A program made the translations under genes and the position numbers. From the NCBI GenBank assembly GCA_900544445.1, contig UQVK01000001.1, forward strand, positions 47,489 through 111,488: DNA of 64,000 bases, read 5' to 3'. The notes beneath the pieces are model-generated. The model had not been told where the DNA came from and did not search any database. It saw nothing but the letters and a program-made list of their open reading frames with translations. Numbering within the stretch: the first letter of the stretch is position 1; every line of letters begins with the position of its first letter. Below, piece after piece: positions 36,132 through 43,890 of this stretch. The stretch comes from an uncultured Lachnospiraceae bacterium. GTDB lineage: Bacteria > Bacillota > Clostridia > Lachnospirales > Lachnospiraceae.

Positions 36132-36485
36132 ATGAACGAAATAGTCTTAAATGATGAGATTATCAAAAGGGTAAAGGAAGAAGTCCCTGATCTGACGGAA
36201 AAACTGATGGGAAAGGATCTGATAAAGATTATACTGTATGGGTCCTGTTCACGGGGAGATTATACACAGGAATCAGATATAGATATTGTATTGCTGACAA
36301 ATTGCGACAGAATAGAAGTAAAAAAATATAACGACGGAATTGCTTCTATTTCAACAAAATTAGCAATGAAATATTTTTCGGTGGTAAATTTTGTCTGCCT
36401 TCCCTATGAGGAATTTCAGGATAAGAAAGAGTGGTATCCATATTTCAGAAATATAGAAGAAGAGGGAGAAGTGATTTATGGATAA
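36132..36485 (+). CDS. MNT-type nucleotidyltransferase (MNT/HEPN pair)
   Basis: The product is 117 aa. The minimal nucleotidyltransferase motif 'YGSCSRGDYTQESDIDIVLL' lies at about residues 36-55, with GS and the two catalytic Asp. In MNT/HEPN modules this protein is the antitoxin, AMP-ylating the HEPN partner. The start at ATG 36132 follows GAGGTGG; the frame is open to 36066 but without a better site. It overlaps the HEPN gene by 8 nt. The two genes are distinctly more AT-rich than their neighbours, which suggests transfer. Confidence 0.83.
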   Translation: MNEIVLNDEIIKRVKEEVPDLTEKLMGKDLIKIILYGSCSRGDYTQESDIDIVLLTNCDRIEVKKYNDGIASISTKLAMKYFSVVNFVCLPYEEFQDKKEWYPYFRNIEEEGEVIYG

Positions 36486-36873
36486 GGAATATTTTGATGC
36501 ATTAGCAGCAGTCAGACTGGAGAGAGCAAAGGAATTGTTAGATGATGCTGTGGAGTTGCTGAACAGGGGCTCTTACAAATCTGCGAATAACAGAGCTTTT
36601 TATGCAATCGAAAAAAGCATAAAGGCTCTGCTGGCAATGAAGCAAATAGAAGCAACTACTCATAATGGAGGGCTAAAACAGTTCAATTATCACTTCATAT
36701 TTAAAGGGGATGGAACATTTACGCAGGAAGATTATCAGAAGATAGCCGGGGCAGAGCAGATCAGGAATGCTTCGGATTATGATGATTTTTATATTGCAAG
36801 TAAAGATGAGACAAGACAGTTGATTAATAATGCCAAAGATATCCTGAATAAGATAGAAAAATACTTGAATTAA
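36478..36873 (+). CDS. HEPN-domain protein (MNT/HEPN pair)
   Basis: The 131-aa helical protein has the typical opening 'RLERAKELLDDAVELLNRGS' and 'SANNRAFYAIEKSIKALLAM' (about residues 38-57). In characterised pairs HEPN is an RNase toxin with an R-x4-6-H motif. Here the matching segment near residue 100 reads 'RNASDYDDFY' with no His, so nuclease activity is doubtful. It may be an inactive member or use other residues. Its start lies inside the MNT gene. Confidence 0.8.
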   Translation: MDKEYFDALAAVRLERAKELLDDAVELLNRGSYKSANNRAFYAIEKSIKALLAMKQIEATTHNGGLKQFNYHFIFKGDGTFTQEDYQKIAGAEQIRNASDYDDFYIASKDETRQLINNAKDILNKIEKYLN

Positions 36874-36879
36874 AAAGAG

Positions 36880-36925
36880 CGGACATCTGAAAACATTAAA
36901 AGGCAGATGTCCGGTCCTTTTTTCA
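36880..36925 (+). terminator. Intrinsic terminator of the MNT/HEPN operon
   Basis: GGACATCTG and CAGATGTCC form the stem with an AT-rich loop, followed by GGTCCTTTTTT. Confidence 0.75.
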
Positions 36926-36935
36926 TCCATGAAAG

Positions 36936-36956
36936 AAGCCGCAGGCCGCGGCTTCC
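36936..36956 (-). terminator. Probable terminator of the cyclopropane synthase gene
   Basis: A perfect 8-bp GAAGCCGC/GCGGCTTC stem with a 5-nt loop. On the minus strand TTTC follows; the U tract is short. Confidence 0.5.
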
Positions 36957-36993
36957 TCCGCTTATTCAGACATTTTTTGTAAAAATCCGCCTC

Positions 36994-38160
36994 TTAATAC
37001 CACCTGGTCATCGGCAGATCGTTGTTCACGCCCTTGCTCCAGAGAATCTGGTGCAGGTCGATGATGCCGTTGTAGAAGGTGGCGGCGCAGGCGCACAGAT
37101 ACAGCTCCCACATGCGGACGAACTGTTCATCGAACATTTTACGGACCTCGTCCTTGTGCGCCTGGAAGTTGGCGTTCCAGCAGCGCAGCGTGCGGTTGTA
37201 GTGACGGCGCAGGCTCTCCACGTCCAGGGTATAGAAACGATGATCCGCCGCGGCGCTTTCCATTTCCCGCAGGGAGGGAACCATGCCGCCGGGGAAGATA
37301 TATTTCTTGATCCAGGGATCGCCCGGATGCTCCTTGAGCGCGCTGATGAAATGAAGCAGGAACAGTCCGCCCGGCTTTAACGCTTCGTCCGCGCAGGTCA
37401 GGAATTTGTCATAATTTTCCCGTCCTACATGCTCCACCATGCCCACGCTCACGATGCGGTCGAATTTGTGGCCCAGCTGGGGCAGGTCGCGGTAGTCCAT
37501 GCGCTTTACGCACAGCAGGTCGGACAGACCTTCCTTTTTAATGCGCTCATTGAACGCGTCCTCCTGCTCGTGGCTTAAGGTGATGCCCGTGCCCTTTACG
37601 CCGTATTTCTTCGCAGCCTCGATGAGCAGGAAGCCCCAGCCGCAGCCGATGTCGAGAAGCTCCATACCGGGCTTTAAGTACAGCTTCTTCAGGATGCGGT
37701 CCGTCTTGTGAACCTGCGCGTCGTACAGCGTGTCGTCTTCATTCTCAAAATAGGCGCAGGAATAATTCAGCGTGTCGTCCAGCCACAGACGGTAAAAATC
37801 ATTCCCGATATCATAATGTGAGGTAACCTCTTTTTCCTGGTTCTTCCTGGAGGCGGAGGTGAAAATCAGCTTTTTCAGCTTGGTGGTATCCGTGGAAAAA
37901 CGGTCCATCTGTCCCATGAAGTGCGCCAGCGCTTCGTACAGGTCGCCTTCGATGGTAAGATCGCCTCTCATGTAGGCTTCACCCAGAGCCAGGGAGGTGC
38001 TGGTCATCAGATCCTTGATATCCAGCTCCTTGTTGATGTTGACGGTGAAGGTGGGTTCTCCCTCACCAATTTTGTACTGTGTTCCCTGGTAATTGACCAG
38101 GAAAGGCGCCGCATCCAGTTTCCTCAGAAAATGAATGACGGCATTTTCTTCAAGTCCCAT
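36994..38160 (-). CDS. cfa: Cyclopropane-fatty-acyl-phospholipid synthase family methyltransferase
   Basis: The 388-aa enzyme transfers a methylene group from S-adenosylmethionine to unsaturated phospholipid acyl chains. The N-terminal lipid domain has 'GEAYMRGDLTIEGDLYEAL'. 'SHYDIGNDFYRLWLDDTLNY' precedes the SAM fold, followed by 'LLDIGCGWGFLLIEAAKKYG' and 'SVGMVEHVGRENYDKF' with the family's Glu/His site, and 'PGGMVPSLREM'. Start ATG 38160 follows GGAAAGGAG; the frame is open to 38274 but without an RBS. Length is normal for short clostridial members. Confidence 0.9.
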   Translation of the reverse strand: MGLEENAVIHFLRKLDAAPFLVNYQGTQYKIGEGEPTFTVNINKELDIKDLMTSTSLALGEAYMRGDLTIEGDLYEALAHFMGQMDRFSTDTTKLKKLIFTSASRKNQEKEVTSHYDIGNDFYRLWLDDTLNYSCAYFENEDDTLYDAQVHKTDRILKKLYLKPGMELLDIGCGWGFLLIEAAKKYGVKGTGITLSHEQEDAFNERIKKEGLSDLLCVKRMDYRDLPQLGHKFDRIVSVGMVEHVGRENYDKFLTCADEALKPGGLFLLHFISALKEHPGDPWIKKYIFPGGMVPSLREMESAAADHRFYTLDVESLRRHYNRTLRCWNANFQAHKDEVRKMFDEQFVRMWELYLCACAATFYNGIIDLHQILWSKGVNNDLPMTRWY

Positions 38161-38327
38161 TTCGTGATGCTCCTTTCCCGAAAGATAAAATTTGCTGTGA
38201 AAGCCACATCCGGCGGCTTTCATATGAGGCAGCGCCTTACTCAGGTACGGCGCATACCGGTAAAAAAGAAACAAATCGGCATTTCAGAGAAATCTTCCTC
38301 AAAATTTCTCCTTTGCCGACTGTCCCT
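38161..38327 (-). other. Long 5' leader of the cyclopropane synthase gene
   Basis: About 160 nt lie between the predicted transcription start near 38320 and the start codon. It contains the hairpin TGAAAGCC/GGCTTTCA near 38200-38225 (minus strand). No gene. Confidence 0.4.
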
Positions 38328-38356
38328 ATTTTACAGCGTTTGGGCGGGAAGGTCAA
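38328..38356 (-). promoter_or_regulatory. Promoter of the cyclopropane synthase gene
   Basis: On the minus strand: TTGACC, a 17-nt spacer, then TAAAAT. Confidence 0.65.
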
Positions 38357-38407
38357 TCACTGAAAGGGTGTATGAGAGAAAAAATACAACAATGGCGAAC
38401 TTTAAAA

Positions 38408-38617
38408 TCAGGAATCGGACGACGGCCGCTTTCCTGCACGCATTGCCTTCGCCTCCTTCTCAGACAGCTCAGGCTGTCCGAAGGGATAGAGCTCCTTATA
38501 GGCCGCAAGCTCCTCCGGTTTTCCTGTGCCGGAGGGAACGAGGCCGGTACAGTCATAAGCGGACGCGGCGCTGGTATAGTCCTGATCTTCGGGGATGTTA
38601 TAGTCTTCGTCCTTCAT
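38408..38617 (-). CDS. Small acidic hypothetical protein
   Basis: The 69-aa product runs 'MKDEDYNIPEDQDYTSAASA', 'YDCTGLVPSGTGKPEELAAY', 'KELYPFGQPELSEKEAKAM'. The segment 'SAxDCTGLxP...YxELYPF' resembles short proteins I recall from Lachnospiraceae genomes, with no known role. Start ATG 38617 has GGAGG 5-6 nt upstream; the frame upstream to 38731 has no RBS. It follows the MerR gene on the same strand, so the two may form an operon. Confidence 0.6.
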   Translation of the reverse strand: MKDEDYNIPEDQDYTSAASAYDCTGLVPSGTGKPEELAAYKELYPFGQPELSEKEAKAMRAGKRPSSDS

Positions 38618-38739
38618 GGCAACCTCCATTCCGGAGCGCGGCAAAGCGCATTTTGATCCCGGAATGCTTCCGGACTGCGCTTCCCGCGTCTCCTCATTTG
38701 AGAAAAGTATGCCCGAAAAGAGAAAAAACATGCGGGAAA

Positions 38740-39009
38740 TCAGGACGACCGATCCGAAAAAAGCAGTTCTTTGATCTCGGGAATGGATTTTCCTTCCTCC
38801 CGCAGACGCCGCAGTAGGGCGATCCGCTCCAGAGAGGCTTCCCGCCTGTAGCGTCTGGTCAGATTTTCTTCAGCCTGTTCGAACGGGAGAAGGCCCTCTT
38901 CTGTATAAAATTTCAGGGTGCTGTAGCGGACGTCGGTCAGACGCACCAGCTCGCCGATGGTCACATATTCGGACTGCAGGATGGTTTCCATGCTTCGCTG
39001 TCTTGACAT
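38740..39009 (-). CDS. Small MerR-family regulator
   Basis: The 89-aa product is almost only a MerR winged helix: 'YVTIGELVRLTDVRYSTLKF', 'YTEEGLLPFEQAEENLTRRY', 'IALLRRLREEGKSIPEIKEL'. It has no effector domain or metal-binding Cys, so it is a minimal member. ATG 39009 follows GGAGG with 5-nt spacing; ATG 39021 is an alternative. It is cotranscribed with the GPP34 gene upstream (28-nt gap). Confidence 0.82.
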   Translation of the reverse strand: MSRQRSMETILQSEYVTIGELVRLTDVRYSTLKFYTEEGLLPFEQAEENLTRRYRREASLERIALLRRLREEGKSIPEIKELLFSDRSS

Positions 39010-39037
39010 ATACGCCTCCAATCTCCCTTTTCAGGCA

Positions 39038-39727
39038 TCAGGAAAATACCGTTATGAGGACGGCGATGGTATCCAGCATGCTGTTTACATAGTCAAGCAT
39101 TTCCTTCACCATGGCTCCTTCCGGGCTTTTTGTGATGGCGGCCAGCCGTTCCTTCATTTCCTTCTGTTCATATCTGGAAAAATATTCCCGGATCACGCCG
39201 CTTTTTTCCAGAAGAATCACGAGAGCGGCGATATCCTCCGTGACCTCCCCCTCCTCCAGAAGCTCGGAGCGGACCAGATCAACGACCCGGTTAATGGCGT
39301 CTTTTGTGGGGAGAAAACGCCTGACGCCCTCAAACAGCCCTGCGTCCGCAGCCTGTGCCAGCCCTTCCTCTGCCAGCGATTCCCCGATGGAGTCGATCAG
39401 GGCGTTCAGCCGTCTGCCGGAGAAGGAATAGTGGTAATCCTCCAGAATTTTCTCCATTTTCACGGTTTTTCCCTGATTGAGATAGTCATAAAGCGGACGG
39501 AGAAACGCCTTTTCTTCGGGAAGAGGGCCGGTTACGGACACGCTCTTTCCGGATCCGCTGAGGATGTGCTTCTTTCCGCTATCAATGCTGATACAGCCGG
39601 AAAGCTGCAGCTCCAGCATCCCGGAAGCGAGCAGGCAGACGAGACGGTCCACATTGAAGCTGGAGAGCTTTCCCTTATCATTGACCGCGCAGATGAAATA
39701 TTCCTGGGTGAGAGTCAGATCCTTCAT
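39038..39727 (-). CDS. GPP34-family (Golgi phosphoprotein 3-like) protein
   Basis: The 229-aa soluble, helical protein has 'LTLTQEYFICAVNDKGKLSS' at the start, 'CLLASGMLELQLSGCISIDS' (about residues 31-50), 'PLYDYLNQGKTVKMEKILED' and 'VDLVRSELLEEGEVTEDIAA'. This is the GPP34 fold, which in eukaryotes binds phosphatidylinositol 4-phosphate. Bacterial members have no settled role. The ribosome site AGGAGG belongs to a 26-nt repeat (39734-39759) that recurs 86 nt upstream. Confidence 0.82.
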   Translation of the reverse strand: MKDLTLTQEYFICAVNDKGKLSSFNVDRLVCLLASGMLELQLSGCISIDSGKKHILSGSGKSVSVTGPLPEEKAFLRPLYDYLNQGKTVKMEKILEDYHYSFSGRRLNALIDSIGESLAEEGLAQAADAGLFEGVRRFLPTKDAINRVVDLVRSELLEEGEVTEDIAALVILLEKSGVIREYFSRYEQKEMKERLAAITKSPEGAMVKEMLDYVNSMLDTIAVLITVFS

Positions 39728-39733
39728 AAATTA

Positions 39734-39845
39734 CCTCCTGTACCGCCGCCGCAGGCGGCGCTTAAATCATGAAAGAACGGCGTCAGCCGTTCTTTGGCAG
39801 GAACAGTAGTTCCTGCCGGCCTCCTGTACCGCCGCCGCAGGCGGC
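39734..39845 (-). repeat. Duplicated hairpin-plus-RBS unit with two further hairpins
   Basis: An exact 26-nt unit occurs at 39734-39759 and 39820-39845. Read on the minus strand it is a GCCGCC...GGCGGC hairpin ending in TACAGGAGG, so each copy carries a strong ribosome site. The proximal copy serves the GPP34 gene. Between the copies lie perfect stems AAAGAACGGC/GCCGTTCTTT (39772-39795) and GGCAGGAAC/GTTCCTGCC (39796-39817). Confidence 0.8.
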
Positions 39846-40058
39846 ATTTCATTCCACTTATCACTTACTGCTTATTACTTACTACTTATGATTTAATAAT
39901 AACAGAAAAATGGATTCTGTCAAGCGAATATTGGAAATAAAATTTTTTTGCAAATTGTTTTTTTTCGATCTTTCCTTATAATGAAAATATACAAATATTG
40001 AGTTTATCTGATCACGATGAGAAAATGGCCGGAAACGAAAAAGGGGGTACAGCGACGG
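39846..40058. other. AT-rich intergenic region with degenerate repeats and a promoter
   Basis: Bases 39855-39895 repeat a motif like TTACTACTTA several times. The promoter of the acetyltransferase gene follows. No gene. Confidence 0.45.
39955..39982 (+). promoter_or_regulatory. Promoter of the acetyltransferase-radical SAM operon
   Basis: TTGTTT, a 16-nt spacer, then TATAAT. Confidence 0.5.
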
Positions 40059-40652
40059 ATGAATACGCCTGTGATTGAAACGGAGAGACTGATTTTACGA
40101 AAGTTTACGGAAAACGATTTGAAAGCCTTCTATCAGATTTACAGCGATGAGGAGGTCAATACCTTTTTGCCCTGGTTTCCGCTGAAATCGATGGAAGAAG
40201 CGAAGCGCTTCTACGAAAACAGATATGAAACAAAATACCGTGAGGAAAACGCCTACAATTACGCGGTCTGCCTGAAGAAAGACAATATCCCGATTGGCTA
40301 TATCAATGTCAGCATGGACGACAGCTTTGATTTCGGATACGGCCTGCGCAAAGAATTCTGGCATCAGGGGATTATCACGGAAGCCGGTAAAGCGGTTGTT
40401 GAACAGTTAAGAAAAGATGGAATCCCATATATCACCGCTACCCACGACATCAATAACCCGCGAAGCGGCGGCGTCATGAAACAGCTGGGCATGAAGTATC
40501 AGTATTCCTATGAGGAACAGTGGCAGCCAAAGGATTTTCCGGTTATTTTCCGCATGTATCAGTTAAACCTGGATGGAAATGAGGACAGGGTTTATGATAA
40601 ATACTGGAATATCTCTGCCGTTCATTTTGTGGAAACGGAGGCTTTGAAATGA
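40059..40652 (+). CDS. GNAT-family N-acetyltransferase
   Basis: The product is about 197 aa. It is RimJ/RimL-like: 'IETERLILRKFTENDLKAFY' at the start, the acetyl-CoA site 'YGLRKEFWHQGIITEAGKAV' (about residues 93-112), and 'NPRSGGVMKQLGMKYQYSYE'. It probably acetylates an amine on a protein or small molecule. ATG 40059 is preferred by family alignment, with AAAGGGGG upstream at slightly long spacing; ATG 40017 is an alternative. Its stop overlaps the next start as ATGA. Confidence 0.85.
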   Translation: MNTPVIETERLILRKFTENDLKAFYQIYSDEEVNTFLPWFPLKSMEEAKRFYENRYETKYREENAYNYAVCLKKDNIPIGYINVSMDDSFDFGYGLRKEFWHQGIITEAGKAVVEQLRKDGIPYITATHDINNPRSGGVMKQLGMKYQYSYEEQWQPKDFPVIFRMYQLNLDGNEDRVYDKYWNISAVHFVETEALK

Positions 40653-41695
40653 ATATCCGGGAAAAGGCGGCTGAAAAAGATTTATCGCTGGCCGTTGATA
40701 TGTATGGCTGTCCCAATCGCTGCAGGCATTGCTGGCTGGGACATATGCCCAACAGGAAGATGGAGGATGGGGCGGATGAATGGATTGTGGACTGCTTCCG
40801 GCCTTATTTTAAACGCATCAGCTTTTACAGCTGGCTGCGGGAACCGGATTTTTGCGATGATTACAGAGAACGCTGGCGGAAGGATATTGCCCTGTCGGTC
40901 CAAACAGTGCCGGAACGGTATGAACTGGCAAGCTTCTGGAGAATTGTCAGAGATCCGGAATATGTACCATTTTTAAAAGAGGTGGGTGTAAAGACTGTTC
41001 AGCTTACGTTTTTCGGGCTGGAAGAGATGACGGACCGGTTTGTGGGGAGAACAGGGGCCTTTCGGGAGCTGGTGCAGGCAACAGAGCTGTTAATTGCAAA
41101 CGAAATCGCTCCCCGGTGGCAGGCGTTCCTTTATGAGGAAAATAAGGAAGAGATTGTCGCACTGCTGAAGCTGAGTGAAGAATTACATTTAAGGGAACGA
41201 TGCCGCAGCTTCGGAGCCAAATTCCGTTTTTTTGTGCATACAGGCGGCTGTGACGGCGAAAACCGGAAACAATATGGTATCTGGATCAAAAAGGAGAATA
41301 TTCCGGAGGCGCTGATTCCCTGTTATTTAAACTATGAGAGTCTTCTCACAGAAAGGGAGTGCTGTGAACGGCTCAAAGAAGATGCCGCGCATTGGGTGCA
41401 TCACAATGAAAAAGAGATCGTTTTATTGATTTCCAATACCTGTGACGTGTTTTTCAATTTTACCCAGATGTCCAAAGAGTGGAAAATCGGGAATTTGAAA
41501 ACTGATGACCGGGAGGAACTGATTCGCAGAGTTGTGGAAGAGGATATTCCCGCGCTGAACCTGGCGGGGAAGATTACCCTGGGGGAGCTGGCGGCAAAGT
41601 ACGGAAATCTGGAGTCGGACAGAGCCTTTCAACTGAATGACTATAAGGATTATCTGTTAAACCGATATCTGGAAGATGTCTGTGCTAAAGCTTGA
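40649..41695 (+). CDS. Radical SAM protein
   Basis: The 348-aa product has the cluster motif 'CPNRCRHCW' (C-x3-C-x2-C, about residues 21-29) close to the N-terminus, as in radical SAM enzymes. The remainder is a partial TIM barrel with 'GVKTVQLTFFGLEEMTDRFV' and a C-terminal region with few Cys, so there is no SPASM domain and it is unlikely to be a sulfatase-maturing enzyme. Substrate unknown. It is translationally coupled to the acetyltransferase gene, which suggests a joint modification. Confidence 0.85.
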   Translation: MNIREKAAEKDLSLAVDMYGCPNRCRHCWLGHMPNRKMEDGADEWIVDCFRPYFKRISFYSWLREPDFCDDYRERWRKDIALSVQTVPERYELASFWRIVRDPEYVPFLKEVGVKTVQLTFFGLEEMTDRFVGRTGAFRELVQATELLIANEIAPRWQAFLYEENKEEIVALLKLSEELHLRERCRSFGAKFRFFVHTGGCDGENRKQYGIWIKKENIPEALIPCYLNYESLLTERECCERLKEDAAHWVHHNEKEIVLLISNTCDVFFNFTQMSKEWKIGNLKTDDREELIRRVVEEDIPALNLAGKITLGELAAKYGNLESDRAFQLNDYKDYLLNRYLEDVCAKA

Positions 41696-41825
41696 AAATA
41701 TCAGAATGTGTTCCAGTATCTACAAGGGTAAGAGTCAGGATGTCATTTTCAATCAGATAGACCAAAAGCCAATCAGGTTTAATATGACATTCTTTATAAG
41801 CGGTAGTGAATTTTACTGTATACAC
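41685..41825 (-). pseudogene. YafQ-type toxin with internal in-frame deletion
   Basis: Starting GTG immediately after the antitoxin stop, a 46-codon frame reads 'VYTVKFTTAYKE' then 'CHIKPDWLLVYLIENDILTL' and 'TLVDTGTHSDIF'. These are the beginning and end of a YafQ/RelE-type mRNA interferase, with about 40-45 central residues missing in frame. Retained are the catalytic-type H-x3-D-W and the C-terminal H-x3-F; the conserved central His segment is lost. It is unlikely to be an active toxin. It overlaps the end of the radical SAM gene tail to tail by 11 nt. Confidence 0.8.
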
Positions 41826-42098
41826 TTATTCTTCAAGCGCCTTCCGAAGGTCATCCATATTGGTATATCCCCTGACGTCAGGATCACGGGAAATACGTCT
41901 GGCTTCGTCCATCGCATCAAGAGTACGCTGGGTGTAGCGGGGCATTTCAACACGGAAAGGAAGACCGCCTCTGAGAACACATTGATGGAGGAAGAGATTT
42001 ACTGCGCTGGACATATCCAGGCCAAGGTCATTAAATAAATCTGTGGCCTGTTTTTTGATATCTGCATCGATTCTGATTTGAGTAGGTGCTGTAGCCAT
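41826..42098 (-). CDS. RelB/DinJ-family antitoxin
   Basis: The 90-aa product has the N-terminal ribbon-helix-helix 'TQIRIDADIKKQATDLFNDL' and 'GLDMSSAVNLFLHQCVLRGG', then 'LPFRVEMPRY', the DinJ pattern. It would dimerise on its operator and normally neutralise a YafQ toxin, but the toxin gene directly behind it is internally deleted. The antitoxin is intact and has a consensus promoter. Confidence 0.9.
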   Translation of the reverse strand: MATAPTQIRIDADIKKQATDLFNDLGLDMSSAVNLFLHQCVLRGGLPFRVEMPRYTQRTLDAMDEARRISRDPDVRGYTNMDDLRKALEE

Positions 42099-42120
42099 CT
42101 AATCACCGCCTTTCGATTAT

Positions 42121-42149
42121 ATTATATGAATTTTGGTTTACAATGTCAA
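42121..42149 (-). promoter_or_regulatory. Consensus promoter of the antitoxin operon
   Basis: On the minus strand: TTGACA, a 17-nt spacer, then TATAAT, a perfect match in both hexamers. Overlapping TATATTATA-like symmetry could be the RelB operator. Confidence 0.8.
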
Positions 42150-42528
42150 TCAAAATAATGGTTTAATGATAGAAGATTATGGAAGTCGGAAGTGCTTTTC
42201 AAATTCGACAAAAAGTCCTTATTTTCGCCCATCATTGCGCTAAATATCGGGCAATTTTCGCTCTGCATATCAATCCCGGACAGAAGATGCACATCCCTCC
42301 TCCATGTGGTATAATGATTGCGCAATGCGCAATCCGGCACGATTCCATCGTGCCGCACTCGCTCTACCGTGCTGCCCCGCTTCCGCGGGGATTATACCCT
42401 CAACCCACGGCTTGCGGAGAAAATGCCGCCTTCGGCGGCGCTTTCCCCTCTGCGCGCGTGGTATAATGATTGCGCAATGCGCAATCCCCAGACAGCAGAA
42501 AAAGGAACACTTCATCAAGGAGGCCCCC
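42150..42528. other. Intergenic region before rarA
   Basis: About 380 nt without a gene. The first 150 nt are unremarkable; 42308-42487 is the dispersed structured repeat. Confidence 0.6.
42308..42487. repeat. Dispersed structured repeat, copy A
   Basis: It begins GGTATAATGATTGCGC and contains a chain of hairpins: GATTGCGCA/GCGCAATC, GGCACGAT/ATCGTGCC, CCCCGC/GCGGGG, and GCCGCC/GGCGGC. GGTATAAT at 42308 is complementary to ATTATACC at 42391-42398. The first 28-30 nt recur exactly at 42458-42487, so the element is flanked by a direct repeat. Copy B lies at 63186-63325. No ORF. TATAAT near 42462 might serve as a -10 for rarA. Confidence 0.8.
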
Positions 42529-43866
42529 ATGGATTTATTCACATATATGGCAGAAAACAGGAAGGAAAAGGAAGCGCCGCTGGCGGCCAGACTGCGGCCG
42601 GAGACGCTGGAGGAGGTGGTGGGGCAGCAGCACATCATCGGAAAGGATAAGCTGCTTTATCGCGCCATCAAGGCGGACAAGCTGGGAAGCGTCATTTTCT
42701 ACGGCCCGCCCGGAACGGGAAAGACCACGCTGGCCAGGGTGATCGCCAACACCACCAGCGCGCGTTTCACGCAGATCAACGCTACGGTGGCGGGAAAAAA
42801 GGACATGGAAGAGGTGGTGGCCCAGGCGAAGGAGTCGCTTGGTATGTATGGGAAGAAGACCATTCTTTTCATCGATGAGATCCATCGTTTCAATAAGGGA
42901 CAGCAGGACTATCTGCTTCCCTTTGTGGAGGACGGCACCGTGATCCTGATCGGAGCGACCACGGAAAATCCCTATTTTGAGGTGAACGGGGCGCTGCTTT
43001 CCCGGTCCATCATCTTTGAACTGAAACCCCTGGCAAAAGAAGACGTGAAGGAGCTTCTATGCCGGGCCGTCACCGATGAAAAGAAGGGGATGGGCGCCTA
43101 TGGGGCCGTTCTGGAGGAGGAAGCTTCGGATTTCCTTGCGGATATGGCGGGCGGGGATGCGCGCCTTGCGCTCAATGCCGTGGAGCTGGGCATTCTGACC
43201 ACGCCCCGGGGAGAGGACGGAAAGATTCACATCACGCTGGACGTTGCGGCAGAGTGCATTCAGAAGCGGGTGGTGAAGTACGATAAGACGGGGGATAACC
43301 ATTATGATACCATTTCGGCGTTCATCAAGAGCATGAGAGGCTCGGACCCGGACGCCGCGGTTTATTATCTGGCGAAAATGCTCTATGCGGGAGAAAGCGT
43401 CACCTTCATCGCAAGGCGGATCATGATCTGTGCGTCGGAGGATGTGGGAAATGCGGACCCGCAGGCTCTGCAGGTGGCGGTCAGCGCTTCTCTGGCCGTG
43501 GAGCGCGTGGGCATGCCGGAGGCACAGATCATTCTGGCAAACGCCGCCACCTATGTGGCCTGCGCTCCCAAAAGCAACGCGGCTGTCTGCGCCATCAGCG
43601 AGGCGGCCCAGTGCGTGCAGGAGACGGGAAATCTGCCGGTCCCGCCCCATCTGCAGGATGCCCATTACAAGGGGGCTGCGAAGCTGGGACACGGCCTGGA
43701 CTACAAGTACGCCCATGATTATCCGAATCATTATGTGCGGCAGCAGTATCTTCCCTATGAGCTGACCGGAAAGGAATTCTACCGCCCCACCGGAAACGGC
43801 TATGAGGCGAAGATCCGGGAGCATATGAAGCGGATCAAAAAAGAAGCGGGAGAACAGCCCGATTAA
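42529..43866 (+). CDS. rarA: Replication-associated recombination protein A (MgsA/RarA AAA ATPase)
   Basis: The 445-aa protein acts at stalled replication forks. The clamp-loader-like AAA module has Walker A 'GPPGTGKTTLA' (about residue 60), Walker B 'ILFIDEIHRF' (about 110), sensor 1 'ILIGATTENPYFEVN' and arginine finger 'ALLSRS'. The C-terminal tetramer domain has 'GDNHYDTISAFIKSMRGSDP', 'EDVGNADPQALQVAVSA' and 'PNHYVRQQYLP'. ATG 42529 follows AAGGAGG; the frame is open upstream only through the repeat. Confidence 0.94.
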   Translation: MDLFTYMAENRKEKEAPLAARLRPETLEEVVGQQHIIGKDKLLYRAIKADKLGSVIFYGPPGTGKTTLARVIANTTSARFTQINATVAGKKDMEEVVAQAKESLGMYGKKTILFIDEIHRFNKGQQDYLLPFVEDGTVILIGATTENPYFEVNGALLSRSIIFELKPLAKEDVKELLCRAVTDEKKGMGAYGAVLEEEASDFLADMAGGDARLALNAVELGILTTPRGEDGKIHITLDVAAECIQKRVVKYDKTGDNHYDTISAFIKSMRGSDPDAAVYYLAKMLYAGESVTFIARRIMICASEDVGNADPQALQVAVSASLAVERVGMPEAQIILANAATYVACAPKSNAAVCAISEAAQCVQETGNLPVPPHLQDAHYKGAAKLGHGLDYKYAHDYPNHYVRQQYLPYELTGKEFYRPTGNGYEAKIREHMKRIKKEAGEQPD

Positions 43867-43890
43867 AAAACAGGACTTTCTTCTGTGGCT

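Noticed and set aside
38353..38556. 67-codon minus ORF overlapping the small acidic protein gene
   Set aside because: Out of frame with the better-supported 38408-38617 gene, Arg-rich and without an RBS.
40649..41695. Radical SAM protein as the missing sulfatase-maturing enzyme
   Set aside because: No SPASM-type C-terminal cysteine clusters and wrong length; it is coupled to an acetyltransferase gene, not to sulfatases.
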